A DNA stretch of 64,000 bases, from positions 1,364,001 through 1,428,000 of the forward strand of contig BCIO01000002.1 of assembly GCA_001599975.1 (NCBI GenBank), written 5' to 3'. Shown in pieces: positions 11,201 to 22,125 of this stretch (position 1 is the first letter of the stretch; every line of letters starts with the position of its first letter). Made by a program: the position numbers and the translations under genes. The stretch comes from Cystobasidiopsis lactophilus (taxonomy: Eukaryota; Basidiomycota; Agaricostilbomycetes; Agaricostilbales; Chionosphaeraceae). The notes under the pieces are model-generated. The model saw only the letters and a program-made list of their open reading frames with translations, searched no databases and was not told where the DNA came from.

Positions 11201-13038
11201 CTTCAAGCTCTTCCCGGTCATCCCCAACAAGTTCCTCCTCGCTTTTGGTTTGGCTATGTGCGTCTTGTGCGGCATTAGCACGCCAATCTTCTCCGCCCTG
11301 CTCAGCTCGATGCTCCACACCCTCGGCACTCAAGCCAACTCCTCCACCCTTTTGCGGACAGCCCTTCTGGTCCTTCTCGTCGCCTTCTTGGACGGCCTTG
11401 GGATGTGGCTCAAGTACTCCATTTTGCAGCGCGTGGCTATGTCCTGGGTCACGTCTTTGCGGCGCCACACCTACGGCAAGATGCTCGCTCAGGACAAGAC
11501 CTACTTCGACGATCCAGAACGCACCGGCATGCGCATCTCCAACATTACCGTCAAGGACGTGGACGACGCGCGCAATATGATTGGCATGATCACTGGGCAG
11601 TTTGTGATCGTGTTAGTCATGCTGCTGTTCGGCCTCATCTGGGCCCTGGTCGTGGGCTGGGAGCTCACTCTGATCGGTCTCGCTGTCGCACCTGTCATGG
11701 TTGTGGTGCTGGGATGGCAGACATCCGTGCTGGGGAAGGCAGAGCTGCAGAACAAGGCACTCCGAGAGGACATCACGAACAAGTTTCATCAGGTGAGCTT
11801 AGCTCCTCGCTTTGAGCTGAGGTTTCGTTACTGACACAAGCCATCGAAAGGTCGTCACCAACATCAAGGCCATTCGAAGCATGTCCATCGAAGCTGTCTT
11901 TAAGCAGAAGTTTATCGCCTCCCTCGAAGCGGCGCACAAGACACACGCCAGAACCGCCTTCTACACTGGCACGGCCTACTCGGTCGGGCAAGCGATGTAC
12001 GTCACCACCGAGGGCATCATGCTCTACATCGCCGCGCTCCTGATCGCCAGCCAAAAATACACCTTTGGGCAAATGCTGGAGGTCTTCTCGCTGATCATGT
12101 TCACCGTCACCTTTGCGGCCCAAACCATGTCTTATGTGCCCGCTCTATCTCGGTCTACTGCGGCGGCGTTCGATCTGCTCAAGCTTTACAATCTGACGGA
12201 GGACACCGAAGAGTCGCACGGCAAGCTGACCTACCCCGTCGAGGGCACCATCACCTTTGACGAGGTCAGCTTTGCATACCCTTCGCGCCCGGACGTCAAA
12301 GTACTGGACGGCATCTCGTTCACCATTAAAGCAGGCGAAAGTGTTGGAGTGGTCGGGTGAGTGTCTATTCTCGTCCTCTGCACTTTGCCACGCTCACTCT
12401 AGCACGGCAGTGCTTCTGGGTCTGGAAAGTCGACCATTGTTGGTCTCCTACAGCGCCTCTACGAACCAGCATCTGGGCAGATTCGTGTCGACCGCCACCT
12501 GCTAGCCCAAACCGATGTGCACTACCTTCGCAAGCAGATCGCGCTTGTCTCTCAGCACCCGGTGCTGTTCAATGCATCGGTCTCAGACAACATCGCCTAC
12601 GGCGTTACCGAAAGCATATCGCAGAAGCAAATCGAGGACGCCGCCAAGCAAGCCAACGTCCACGACTTCATCCTCTCCCTACCGTCCGGCTATGCGACAA
12701 ACCTGGGAGAGAGTGCGAATCTTATCTCAGGTGGTCAGGCTCAGCGCATCGCCATCGCCCGTGCGGTTCTCTTGCACAAGCCCTTCCTTATTTTGGACGA
12801 ATGCACCTCTGCGTTGGATGCTGAGAATCAGCAAATTGTTATGGACTCAATCCGGTCCGTCAAGAAGGGCAAGACAGCGCTTGTTGTGACCCACAAGCTG
12901 GACATGATGAAGATGTGCGATCGGTTGCTGGTGGTGAAGGATGGCAAGGTGGTCGAGCAAGGGTCGTTCGACCAGCTCATGGCGGAGCAGCAGGGTGTAT
13001 TCAGGGACCTCGCGAGTGCTGGCGAGTGGCTTGTATAG
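8256..13038 (+). CDS. STE6: STE6-like full-size ABC exporter (a-factor pheromone type)
   Basis: ABCB-type full transporter, expected in the plasma membrane, whose fungal family exports farnesylated mating pheromone. Introns at 9071-9131, 10427-10482, 11793-11850 and 12357-12410 keep phase throughout and yield 1,517 residues in the order TMD1-NBD1-linker-TMD2-NBD2. NBD1 has Walker A GQSGSGKS, Q-loop VSQHS, signature LSGGQRQRL, Walker B LILDEATSALD (across an intron) and switch His in VITHD. NBD2 has GASGSGKS, VSQHPVLF, ISGGQAQRI, LILDECTSALD and VVTHK. The first NBD is followed by TDFVYVLKDGAVVEQGY and the protein ends in LASAGEWLV, both features of Ste6 homologues. The N-terminal 100 residues and the linker (about 10,700-11,150) are Ser/Pro-rich and disordered. 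A multidrug exporter of the same subfamily is the alternative. Confidence 0.85.
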
Positions 13039-13416
13039 ATTGTACTATTCTCGTTTGTTATGCACAACTCATCTCCAAACCGTCGCTCAGAGGACTGCTT
13101 TGCCCATTCTAAACTCTCGAATGCAAGATTAAGGACCATACACAAACACAAAAGGAGAAGAGCTTTGCGCGCGTTCATGGTACAAGTCTATTATAGACAG
13201 CAGGTGTGAAAGAGAGAACGAAGAAATGCGAGGTATAGTCCATGAAGCGAGACCGCCTTCGGGTGGACTTTTTTTTTACATGATGACGCAGTCATCCTGC
13301 GAGCAAAGACAATCAGTACCGCCAGGACAAGAAGAGAAAGGGGCAAACTTTTTTCATCTTGCCCGTCTCGATGCCTGCCCCGAATTGCGACGTCAGAACG
13401 TTGGTCAGAGCAAGGG
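13039..13416. other. Convergent intergenic region, STE6-like / SKT5-like
   Basis: A 378-bp 3'-to-3' spacer. It includes an A/T-richer stretch at 13,120-13,290 with a T-run at 13,269-13,276 that may serve transcript ends. No gene recognised. Confidence 0.4.
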
Positions 13417-16062
13417 TCAGAGATCAAGCGCACCCATTTCCGCAAAGGTCGAAGGGCCCTTCTTCGGGGGCTTGATGGGGACGCTGCCATTGATCCCTTG
13501 GGATTGTTGCTGTTGCTGTTGTTGGGGCCGTGGCTGTGGTGGTGGTTGGCTGTCGCTGAGAGTGTACCTCTTCCCTTGGTCTTGCATAGACTGGCGGTAC
13601 TGGTCTGGACGGGGCTGTGGCTGTGGCTGCTGGAAGGATTGCTGAGGAGGAGGAGGGGCAGACTGATTTCGGGGTGGCGAATAGCCCTGGTCTTGCTGCT
13701 GCTGTTGCTGAAATTGTTGCTGCTGTTGGCGATGTTGCAAAGCAGCCTGCTCAGCCCTCCGAAGAGTGAGTCGCCGTTGCGCTTCGGCTGGCTGAGGCAT
13801 CATCGAAGCTCGGTTGGGCACGCGGTTCTCCTTGTCGCTTCGGATGCGCGCCTGCGTCCGTGTTCTGGAGTATCCTTGCTGCTTCAGCTAGGAAAACGTT
13901 GCGTAATAGCGACAGGCCCACCTGACTAGTGCCGCGGCGTGCGCATCGTGCTCGGCCCTCGACATTGAGGCGTTGGAGTTTTCCAGTGTTCGTAACCGGT
14001 TTGCCGCATCCTCGTTGCCTTGCGCTGCGGCCTGTGCCGAGTTCCCAATGTTAGGATATCTTGTCTGTCATTACTAGAGGAAGGCGCACCTTCTGGTAAA
14101 ATTTGCGAGCCATGTCCAAGTCCTTGCGAGTGCCAATGCCCAGCTCGGAGTAGTAGCCGATCGCAAACTCGGCCGTTGCCAGCCCTTTCCGAGCCGCCTT
14201 GTCTGCAAAGGTGAACGCCAGGTCCTCGTTCGCCGAGAAACACCCTTCGGCACCTGTTGGTTACCCACACCACACATCAGAATCCGATGGCTACTATAGG
14301 CTGAAAGGGGTACGAACCGCATAGAAACCACTTGGAGAGAGCCATGTCTGCTTCCGAGTCGCCGTCTTTGGAAGCCAGGCTGTAGTATTGCACCGACATG
14401 AAAGGGTCGAAGGCGCAGCCGAGCTGGGCGTGCTCGAAAGCCCAGCCCATCTTGAATTGGGCGGTGGTGTGGCATAGGTAGGCGGCTTTGCGCATGTAGC
14501 GCCCTGCTTCGACCGGGTCCAAAGGCAAGGCTTCTGATGGGACACCCGGCGCCTCAAACTCGCCGGCGAGAATCATGGCCCCTGGAAGACAAAGTCGTCA
14601 ACTTGGTTCTCGTCACGCCAGACAGGAGAGTTGCCCTTACAGACATAAAGGGGTGCCGCCGTCTCCGAGTCGCCCACTTGGTCGGCGATGGTAGCAGACA
14701 GCCGCAACAGCTCCAACCCTCTTCCCAGGTCCGGCTGGAGCAAGAGCTGGCCGAGGAGGTAGGCCATACCTAGCCGGTAGGTTGAAGTGACGTCCCCTAA
14801 GTTCATGCCACGCTCGTAGGCGTCCCTCGCCCGCCCTAGGTCGTTGAACGTCTCATATTCTCTGGCAATTCGGTACCTGTAAAGTGACTGGTTCAACAGA
14901 AGTTCCAAATTGGATGGAGGAATGAACTACCTACCATGCTGGAGCATATTCTGCGTTCGCCGCGGACTCGAAATCACGGAAGGCGCCTTTGGGATTTTTT
15001 GGGATGATGGTTGGGAATCTGTTCTCCTTGGTCAAGCGAGCCTACGGAGGGCTGGAGAAACCAGAGACGCACGTTCCGGACATGGCCAGGTCTGCTCTTA
15101 AGTAGAGGGCTTCGGGCACGGGCGGCATAGAGTTGGAGCTGGCGATGACCAGCCTGATGGCCTCGTCCACCCATTGCACCCTGTGCTCTTTCTGGTCAAT
15201 CATTATATCAAATGGATATGAGTGTGAACGAAGACGCACCAGGTCGAGTCGGAGATGGTAGCCCCAGTCTGGTTCCGCTCTAAGAACCTGAACACCTCGC
15301 GGGCCCACTTGACCTTGCGGGCGGGGTCGAGGGCCGTATACGCCTGGTCCTTCATCAGCCCAATATCCTCGGTGGTCAAGACGGGCTTGGCCAGCTTGGG
15401 GGAGCCGCCCTCGGAGCCGCGCTTTTTGTGCATAGACGAAGGCGTGAGCGAGTCGGGCCTGCTGCCGCTGCCGCCAAGTTGGGAGCTGCCGGGCAGCTGC
15501 TGGAGGATGGGGCCCGTAGAGTTGGGCCGGGGCGGCACGGTGGGTAAGGCCAAGGAGGCCCGGTGGCTGCTGGAGCCTGGCATTTGGGCGGTCGAGTTAG
15601 GGGCCGAGTTGTACGTCGGTGCGCCGCCCGAGGAGTAGCTCGACACCCGGCGCCCGCCCTGGCTGTTCATGTTCGAGTACTGGCTCTGGCTGCCGCTGGA
15701 GGAGGGCGGAGAGACGGCGAGGCCAGCCATTTGCTGGGGCAAGGAGGTCGGGGGCGAGTTGTACTGCATGGGCGGGGGCGAGAAGGAGAGGCTGCTGCCC
15801 TGGGAGTAGCCGTTATAGGAGACCGACTGTCTGAGCGGCACCCCTTGCTGCTGGTACGGCGCAGTCGAGGCAATCTCGGACGCTTGGGATTCGAGGCCGC
15901 TCGCTTGGATCTGGGCGCCGGGGAGGTATTGCGGCTTGGGGCTGAGAAGCCTGGTGCGCTTTGAGCCCCCGAACCAGTCCGAGGGGATAAAGCCACTCAC
16001 TGTGGCTGCGGGTACGCTTGATGCTGCCACGGGGGTGGAGTGGGCAGGGAAGGACGAGCCAT
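13417..16062 (-). CDS. SKT5/Chs4-like Sel1-repeat regulator of chitin synthase
   Basis: Sel1-repeat protein of the type that activates or localises chitin synthase III at sites of wall growth. ATG at 16062 gives MARPSLPTPPPWQHQAYPQP; a short intron then leads into a Ser/Pro/Gln-rich N-terminal part (about 240 residues). The middle holds tandem Sel1/TPR-like helices, for example PAWYRIAREYETFNDLGRAR, TSTYRLGMAYLLGQLLLQPD, AGRYMRKAAYLCHTTAQFKM and SVQYYSLASKDGDSEADMAL, with the repeat GLATAEFAIGYYSELGIG. The C-terminal 130 residues are Gln/Pro-rich with polyglutamine runs and end STFAEMGALDL. The yeast Skt5 CAAX prenylation box is absent, so membrane attachment, if any, must differ. About seven small introns. 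A general Sel1 protein of other function is possible. Confidence 0.75.
13500..13740. repeat. Gln-coding CAG/CAA repeat tracts within SKT5-like gene
   Basis: Several interrupted runs of TTG/CTG triplets on the plus strand (CAA/CAG on the minus strand) at about 13,501-13,525 and 13,693-13,735. They encode QQQQQQQ-type runs in the C-terminal tail and are likely to vary in length between strains. Confidence 0.8.
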
Positions 16063-16805
16063 CTTTTGTTTGAAGTCCTGACGCAGTTTCGCCCGCCTTC
16101 TAGGCAGTCGTTTTACAAGTCAGGCAAGTTGTGGGTTCGACAATTTGATGGTTCGGGGGCAGAGGAGGACAAGGGATCAGGAAGCAGGCCACGTCCTGAG
16201 TCTCGAAGAGGCGGAGGCGGAATCCAGCGAGGCGATGCCGCGAGTCCTCAGACAATCCCTTTGGTCGGCTGGCCTCGAGCAGACCACTTGTCCTGTGCTT
16301 CAGTTCGAAATCGGGGAAAGGTCGTTGGTGGCTCCGTTGCAAGGATTCGCGGTTCCTCATCCGGAGCCCTCCTCAATGCGAATGTTACGTCAGCGGAGAA
16401 GCTTGAACGCGTCGAGAGCAATGTCAAAAGATTTATGGACCATTGCGTGTCTTGCAGCTTCAAGCTTTTGACAACCCGTGTCTACAGGCACCAGCTTTGC
16501 AAGCACGAAGCGGGTTGCAAAGCAAACCGCGTTGACCGTGCGTTTTAGTTTTAGACCGCTGGTCTTGGCAAGCGTCCCACGCATCTTCGCGCAAGGTCTG
16601 TTCTCCGCCAACCACCAGACCCAGAGCGCTTCTCGGTGAGTTGCTCCATTGGCCTGCGCAACAGCGGCTCATCGGCCAGCAGCAGGCTCTAGGAACACGC
16701 TCTTTAACACGCCCAACAACACAAACAAACCTTTGCTCGAGCTTGGATCCTCGCCTTCTTCTCCCCTCCAATAAACTCTTTATCGCCCCCTTGCCAAAGA
16801 CAGAA
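16063..16805. promoter_or_regulatory. Divergent intergenic region, SKT5-like / GPI glycoprotein
   Basis: A 743-bp promoter-bearing spacer between two outward-facing genes for cell-surface functions. Close to the plus-strand start there is a C/T-rich leader (16,740-16,800) with a CCAATAAA string at 16,767-16,774. Nothing else recognised. Confidence 0.45.
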
Positions 16806-18596
16806 ATGGCCGGCTTGGTCTTGCTCTCCACCCTGGCTGCTGCTGCCAGGGCCGCAGAGACTTATAGCTACTCGGGCGGCGGTGCGTCGATCTTTCGTGT
16901 GTGGCCTCCCAGTTGCGAGGACTCAGGCCTGCCTCGATGCGCTCTGCAGTCTACACCGTCACTCAAGATACTGGAGGAGATGTGCGCCGTGATCGTTTTG
17001 AGCTTAGAAATCGCCAGGATTGCTGACAGTCTTGTTGTCGTCAAGGTCCCATTGGCGTCGAAAAGCTTCACCTACCCTTACCTGCCTTAGTGCGTTTGAA
17101 ACTGTCTCTCTCTCTGTTTAAGCTTTTCGGGCCCCTGCTTACCATGCTCAATCGCAAACAGCAAGGCCGATTCTGGTGCGTTCAGACAGCGAAAACCTGG
17201 GCGTTGTCATCTTGTGCTAACCTTATCTCGACAGGCACTGGCCCGAGAGGCACTCAGCAAGGCTACAACATCTGCAACTCTGTAGGTCTCTTTTTCAAGT
17301 TGAAACTTGGGTGCACCATGTGAACGGACCCCTCGCTCTTGGCAGACCACCGCAGGGCCAGACAGCTGGTGCCAGACCGGTTTCCTGAACAGCTTGGAGG
17401 ACTTTTGCCTGTGGGGCAGCCCGGAGAAGAACAAGACGGTGGGCGAGATCGAGGAGGAGATGGTCGCCGTCTGCACGTCGGACAAGTACGGCACCCGCGT
17501 CCTGCCCTCGGGCTCGCTCCAGGGCGTCCAGTTCATCCAGACCCCGGACTACGTCGAGATCGTCGGCTTCATTGACCAGACCGGCTTGGACCTGCCGGCG
17601 GACGACTTTGGAGGCGAGGAGGACCCCTTTGGAGCGGACCAGCGCGGCAACCCGCTCGGCTCGCTGCTCTACTCTTCCGCCTTTGGACCCGGCCCTGCTT
17701 CGCCTTACCAGCAGGTCAGCCACTGGTCCTTCTTCGTCGGATCTGGCGTAGGTTGTCTCTCCATCCCTGCTCACTGGCCGACATCTGATTTTGTGGGCGC
17801 TTTCCAGGTCTTCTGCTTCAAAGCTTGCGATCCTGCGTGAGTCCTGGTTCTCTCTGAGCTTTGAAGATGAGTAGCTGAGCAATTGAACAGTGGCAAGAAC
17901 CAAGCGAGGCTTTGTGAGTTGTGACTGTTGGCTGTTGCCTCGAGGGCGAATCTCTGACCAAGCTTTTCCCACAAAGGCGAACACGTTTACGATCGGGTGC
18001 GCCCTTCCTTTCTCCAGATCTTATTGATCTGAGTCTGAAGTTCGTGCGCTCAGATTGGATGCGCTTACAACGACCCCGCGGATTACCCCGCCATCAACGG
18101 CACCTTCCAGAGCTGCAAGGGAGACAACCAACTTCCGCCAGGTCAGTCCCCGTTGCATCATTTGACACTGTGTAATCCCGCTGACCTTCCGAATTGACAG
18201 GCGTTTGTTCGTGACCATCGCATTCCAAGCCTCTTTGAATTCCGCTGACTTTTCGAGTGGACAGACGTCGAAGGAGGGCAGACCAAGACATATTACCAGC
18301 CCGACGAAGCGCTGGGCCCGATCACCACCATCCCTTACGTGGCAGCCATCCCCAAGACCTCGTCGTGCTCAAGCTTTGACAGCGCGAAGATTTACACGGC
18401 TCTGACGACGCTGTCCACCTCGACCTCCTCCTCTTCCTCCGCCACCTCTGCGCCCACCTCCGCACCCACCTCGTCTGCCAGCCAGTCGCAGGCCCAAAAT
18501 AACAAGTCGGAATCGAGCTCTGCCACCCGCCAGACCGTCGCCCTGGCCGCTTCGTTCTTCGTGGCCGCCGGCTCTTTCTTCGCGATGCTCGCCTAG
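16806..18596 (+). CDS. Secreted GPI-anchored macrofage-activating glycoprotein (MAG) family
   Basis: Basidiomycete cell-surface protein; family members are annotated as macrofage-activating glycoproteins and their biochemical role is unclear. ATG 16806 starts the signal peptide LVLLSTLAAAARA. Exons joined in phase give AETYSYSGG-VYTVTQDTGGD, then SFTYPYLPY, a 14-nt exon at 17162-17175 (KADS), TGPRGTQQGYNICNS (17235-17281), TTAGPDSWCQTGFLNSLEDF and the core GVQFIQTPDYVEIVGF, HWSFFVGSG-VFCFKACDPA, RLCEHVYDRIGCAYNDPADY and FQSCKGDNQLPPGVY. Cys residues in NICN, WCQT, DFCLW, FCFKAC, LCEH, GCAYN and SCKGD match the family. The tail is Ser/Thr-rich and ends in a hydrophobic GPI signal (TVALAASFFVAAGSFFAMLA). 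Around nine introns make this one of the most finely split genes here. Confidence 0.88.
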
Positions 18597-19168
18597 TGCA
18601 GCTTCGATTTCAGGGCCTTTCTGTCAGCAGCATGCTTGCAAGTGCACGGAGATGGGACTATGGGAACTTTTGCATTGGACATTTTAGGTCGTTGGACATT
18701 CTTTAATACACGCACGATTTTCTTCTTGTGGTGTGGACAATGCTCTCGTTCCATATACTCTTGAAGGACCACACATTCCTGCAGAGGAAGCAAAACGTTC
18801 GAGATGGCGCCCAAAAGTCATGAGCGCGCCGGGTGGCGGGTGCCTTCCTCGCCGGCTCTCCCTTTTATCTGCCCACCGGCCCGCTCGCTTGACGTGTAGC
18901 ATATTATAACTCTTCAAGCCGAAATCAGCCTGCAGAAAGCCCGAGACCCAGAGCCTGGACTTTCGAGATGCCCATATGCGGAAGATGGCTGGGGCGACCT
19001 CCTCAGCAAAGGAGCTGTTCGCGCGCACTCCCTGCAAAAGCTTGATCTGCTGCCTAGTCCAAACCTTGAGCCAAAGAGGCCATTTGGATAGTCTTGCTAT
19101 GGGTGGTGAGCCGCTTCCATTCTTCTTCTCATCCGCGTTGATCACCGTCCCTGATTTCACGGCCCAGC
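18597..19168. other. Intergenic, GPI glycoprotein 3' flank and next promoter
   Basis: A 572-bp spacer between two plus-strand genes. It holds the 3' end of the glycoprotein transcript and the promoter of the Ser-rich gene; an A/T-rich string catattataact lies at 18,900. No gene recognised. Confidence 0.4.
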
Positions 19169-22062
19169 ATGCAAAGTGGTTTAGGCCTAGCGATTTACGA
19201 CTCTAAGGACCCTTCTCCAAAGGTATGTGACCACCTGAGCGAGTATCTTTAGGCTGGCAGGTCGCTAAAAGCATCCGCCAGTCCTACTCGAAATATCTCG
19301 CGCCAGAAGAGCCTACACCAGCTGCCGAGCGTCGCGGCCACAGCAGAGAAGTCTCCCGCTGGTCAGTCGACACCAAAACATCATCGGAAGCGTCCTCCAA
19401 GGACTTGTTATCGAGGGATCAACCGAGCAGACGGCGGTCGACCATCGTTGCAGCGCCAAGTAGCGCGAACGGCAGCGACTCGATAGACCACTACCGGTCC
19501 ACTACAGCCGCAGTACCGCCGCTTCACGACCCGTATCGGTCGACGACAGCAGCAGCCCAGCCTTTGCACGCCTACTACAGCCTCAATCCGCCGTCGCCGG
19601 TGCTGCAAGAGAACAGGACTACCATCGTCGTTTCGCCTACCAAAGACTTTCGGCAGGCACATCAAGAGGCGGTAAAGCAACAGCCACCTCTTCCTTCCAT
19701 CACCACCACACAACCCAACAACGCCACCAAGCCCGGGCACAGGCGTCGCCAGTCTTCCATCAGCCAATTCGTCCTTCAAACCTTAAGCGGCGGCAATCGA
19801 AAGTCGAACAAGGAGCCAGAGATCGCCACCGTCGTCGCGCCTCCGTCCTTCTTGACCGCCGAGTTTCCGGACAAGAAGTCTCACCGCCGGCGCTCATCTT
19901 TTGGTCTCCCTCTTTCGGCCGCAACTCGTGGTCGCTCCGCTTCAGTTGTTATCAACACCCAAGCCTCTACACGGTCTCGCTCCAACTCGGTTCACACCCA
20001 AGCTTCAGCCCGGTCCCGTGCCAACTCGGTCTACATTGAATCCCGTCCGCCCCAACCAGAGCCACACCACCCCGAGCACCGCCGGCAAAGCATGTCAGTA
20101 TCCAGCAGCAGCACTCATGGGCGTCGGCCTTCCTTTTTCGCCAGTCTTCGCAAGTCCTTCAGCCGGAGCTCGTCCATCGATGACACGCCCCGCCCAGACG
20201 GCCGCAAGGGCTCCGACTCCTCTCTCCGCAAGCTTTCCAAGCAGAGCGATCGCAGAGGCTCCGACAAGTCTGTCTACAGCACTATGAGTGCTTACCCCAG
20301 CAGCGGCGGCGGAGGCCGACGCCTTTCAGACAAGACTTCCCCGACGAAGGACATGGCGCACAACGTCGTGGCCTCAGCCCGGACAGGTCGCCTTCAGTCC
20401 CAATCTGGTGCCATGCTCAAGCCCAACGGTCCTCGTCCAGCCTCGTCCACTTCGCCTTCGCGCATTCAAAGGGTCCCGATCCCGGCCATGTCTCCCTCTC
20501 CCCCTCCGGTTCCGCCTCGAGACGACGACTTCGACTTTCGAATTCGGCCCAACTTCAGTTCTGTGGCTGTCCGGTCGGTCGCTCTGTCCGCCCCATTGAG
20601 GGAGCAGGAAGTTCAGTCCGTCGAGATCGCGCAAGAAGAGATCCCGGTCTTTCACCCGACCCTCGAGCGCGCTCGCAAGATGTCCGAAGACTCAATGTAC
20701 GACCTTTACAATGGCTACGGGGACGACGAAGAGCCGGCCGAGCAGCCCAGCCTCCGCAAGTCGTCGTACTCGTGGCCAAAGGGGGGCAAGCCGGCCGAGG
20801 TGCAAGAGGACGACCGGAGTGTGCACAACCCTGGAGAAGAGGCAGAGGAGGGTGAGGCTCTCTGGACTGGAACCTACTCTCAGGAAGCTGGCGCCAGCGA
20901 CCACTTTGTCAACCCCTGGAACGCCCCGGCCAACGCCACTGCTGCCATGGAGTCCCCCGGCTCTCCTGGTGGACGCCGCAGCTCTTACTCCTCCAGCTCC
21001 GCTGGCGATCGAAGGTCCAAGCGGTGGTCCAGGGCGAGCGAGGCCTCCGTGGCCAGCCCACCGGAGCCAAAGCCCCTCGGCCTCGACAGCCGCCGCCCAT
21101 CCTTGGCAGTCGCACGTCGGTCGTCCTTGGCAGCCTCCGTTCGAGAGAACGAAGCTTTTAAGGCACTTTCGACCTACCGACCCAGCAGCAGTGGCGGAGC
21201 ATCGGAGAAGGCTAGCAGCGAGCAACGCCCGCGCTCTGCGGATGACAACGCCAGCATCGTCTCGAACCAGTCGACTTCCAGCAAGCGTCAGAGGCCGGTC
21301 GGTATGGTGAACGGCTCTTTGCTGTCCTCGCCGAATGGTTCCAGCCCTGGTCGCATTCCCGTTGTGCCTCGCCGCTCGAGCCTGGTCCTGCCTGGCGACC
21401 CAAGACTGCAGCAACGAAGAAAGTCGAGTCTGTCCGTCTCTTTTTCGCCAGTCGACTCGCTACAGCAACCACTGCCGCCCATGCCAATCGAAGCACCGTC
21501 CCGTACCGCTCTTCTTTCCGCGCATGTTCGCTCCAAGTCGTATGGCAACACTTCCAGTGGTGCTCCTTACAGCAACGAGTCGCGCTTCTCGGGCACCTCT
21601 GCGAGCGACGAGTCTGGCGATGACTCCACCGTCGAGTCTGATGTCGACATCGACAACGACGACGATGTGGACCGCGATGCCTTTGCCAGCGCCTTTGGCT
21701 CGTCCGGTGGTGTCTTTCAGCTTCGCAACCCTTGGACAGGCAGCAGCGTGGCCCAGCCAGTCGGAGCCGTCACAGCCAAAGACCTCTCGCGCAACAACAG
21801 CCCCATGGGCACCGGCTCGCGACGCCCGACGCTCCTGCCATCGACGCCAAAGAGCGCCAAGCACGGCTCCATCTCCTCACTCGAGACCAGTAAAAGCGAC
21901 GACTGGATCAGGCAGTTGAGCAAGCCTCGAGGCAGCTTCCGAGGGCATCCTGGAGTAAACCCCAGCGTGAGTTGACCTTGCTTTCTTGGCTTAACGCGCT
22001 CCCGGCTGACTCCGATCTCCAGGGCCTTCGCGTCAGCATCGACGTATCATCCACTAGATGAT
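19169..22062 (+). CDS. Large Ser/Arg-rich disordered protein, family unknown
   Basis: Not recognised. ATG 19169 begins MQSGLGLAIYDSKDPSPK; a short intron (about 38 nt, from gtatgt) leads to VAKSIRQSYSKYLAPEEP and a single long exon. The product, about 900 residues, is dominated by Ser, Pro, Arg and Asp and looks disordered. It contains many basophilic-kinase-like sites such as RRRQSSIS, HRRRSSFG, GRRPSFFASLRKSFSRS and RRSSLVLP. An acidic strip (SGDDSTVESDVDIDNDDD) precedes the region VFQLRNPWTG near the C-terminus. An intron at about 21,967-22,023 changes the ending to SGLRVSIDVSSTR with stop at 22,062; without it the frame ends at 21,975. No transmembrane segment or catalytic motif is visible. 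A signalling scaffold or polarity factor would fit but is not supported by homology. Confidence 0.7.
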
Positions 22063-22125
22063 GTGGAGTGACGATCTATATTGATGGTTGTAGAGTAATT
22101 TGAGCTATTTCACGAGCGAAACGCC

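Noticed and set aside
16125-16145. String gggttcgaca resembling a tRNA B box
   Set aside because: It lacks the CC that follows in a true B box, and no A box or cloverleaf could be drawn upstream.
20692-21414. Minus-strand open frame opposite the Ser-rich protein
   Set aside because: Antisense shadow in GC-rich coding DNA; no start context or conserved motif.
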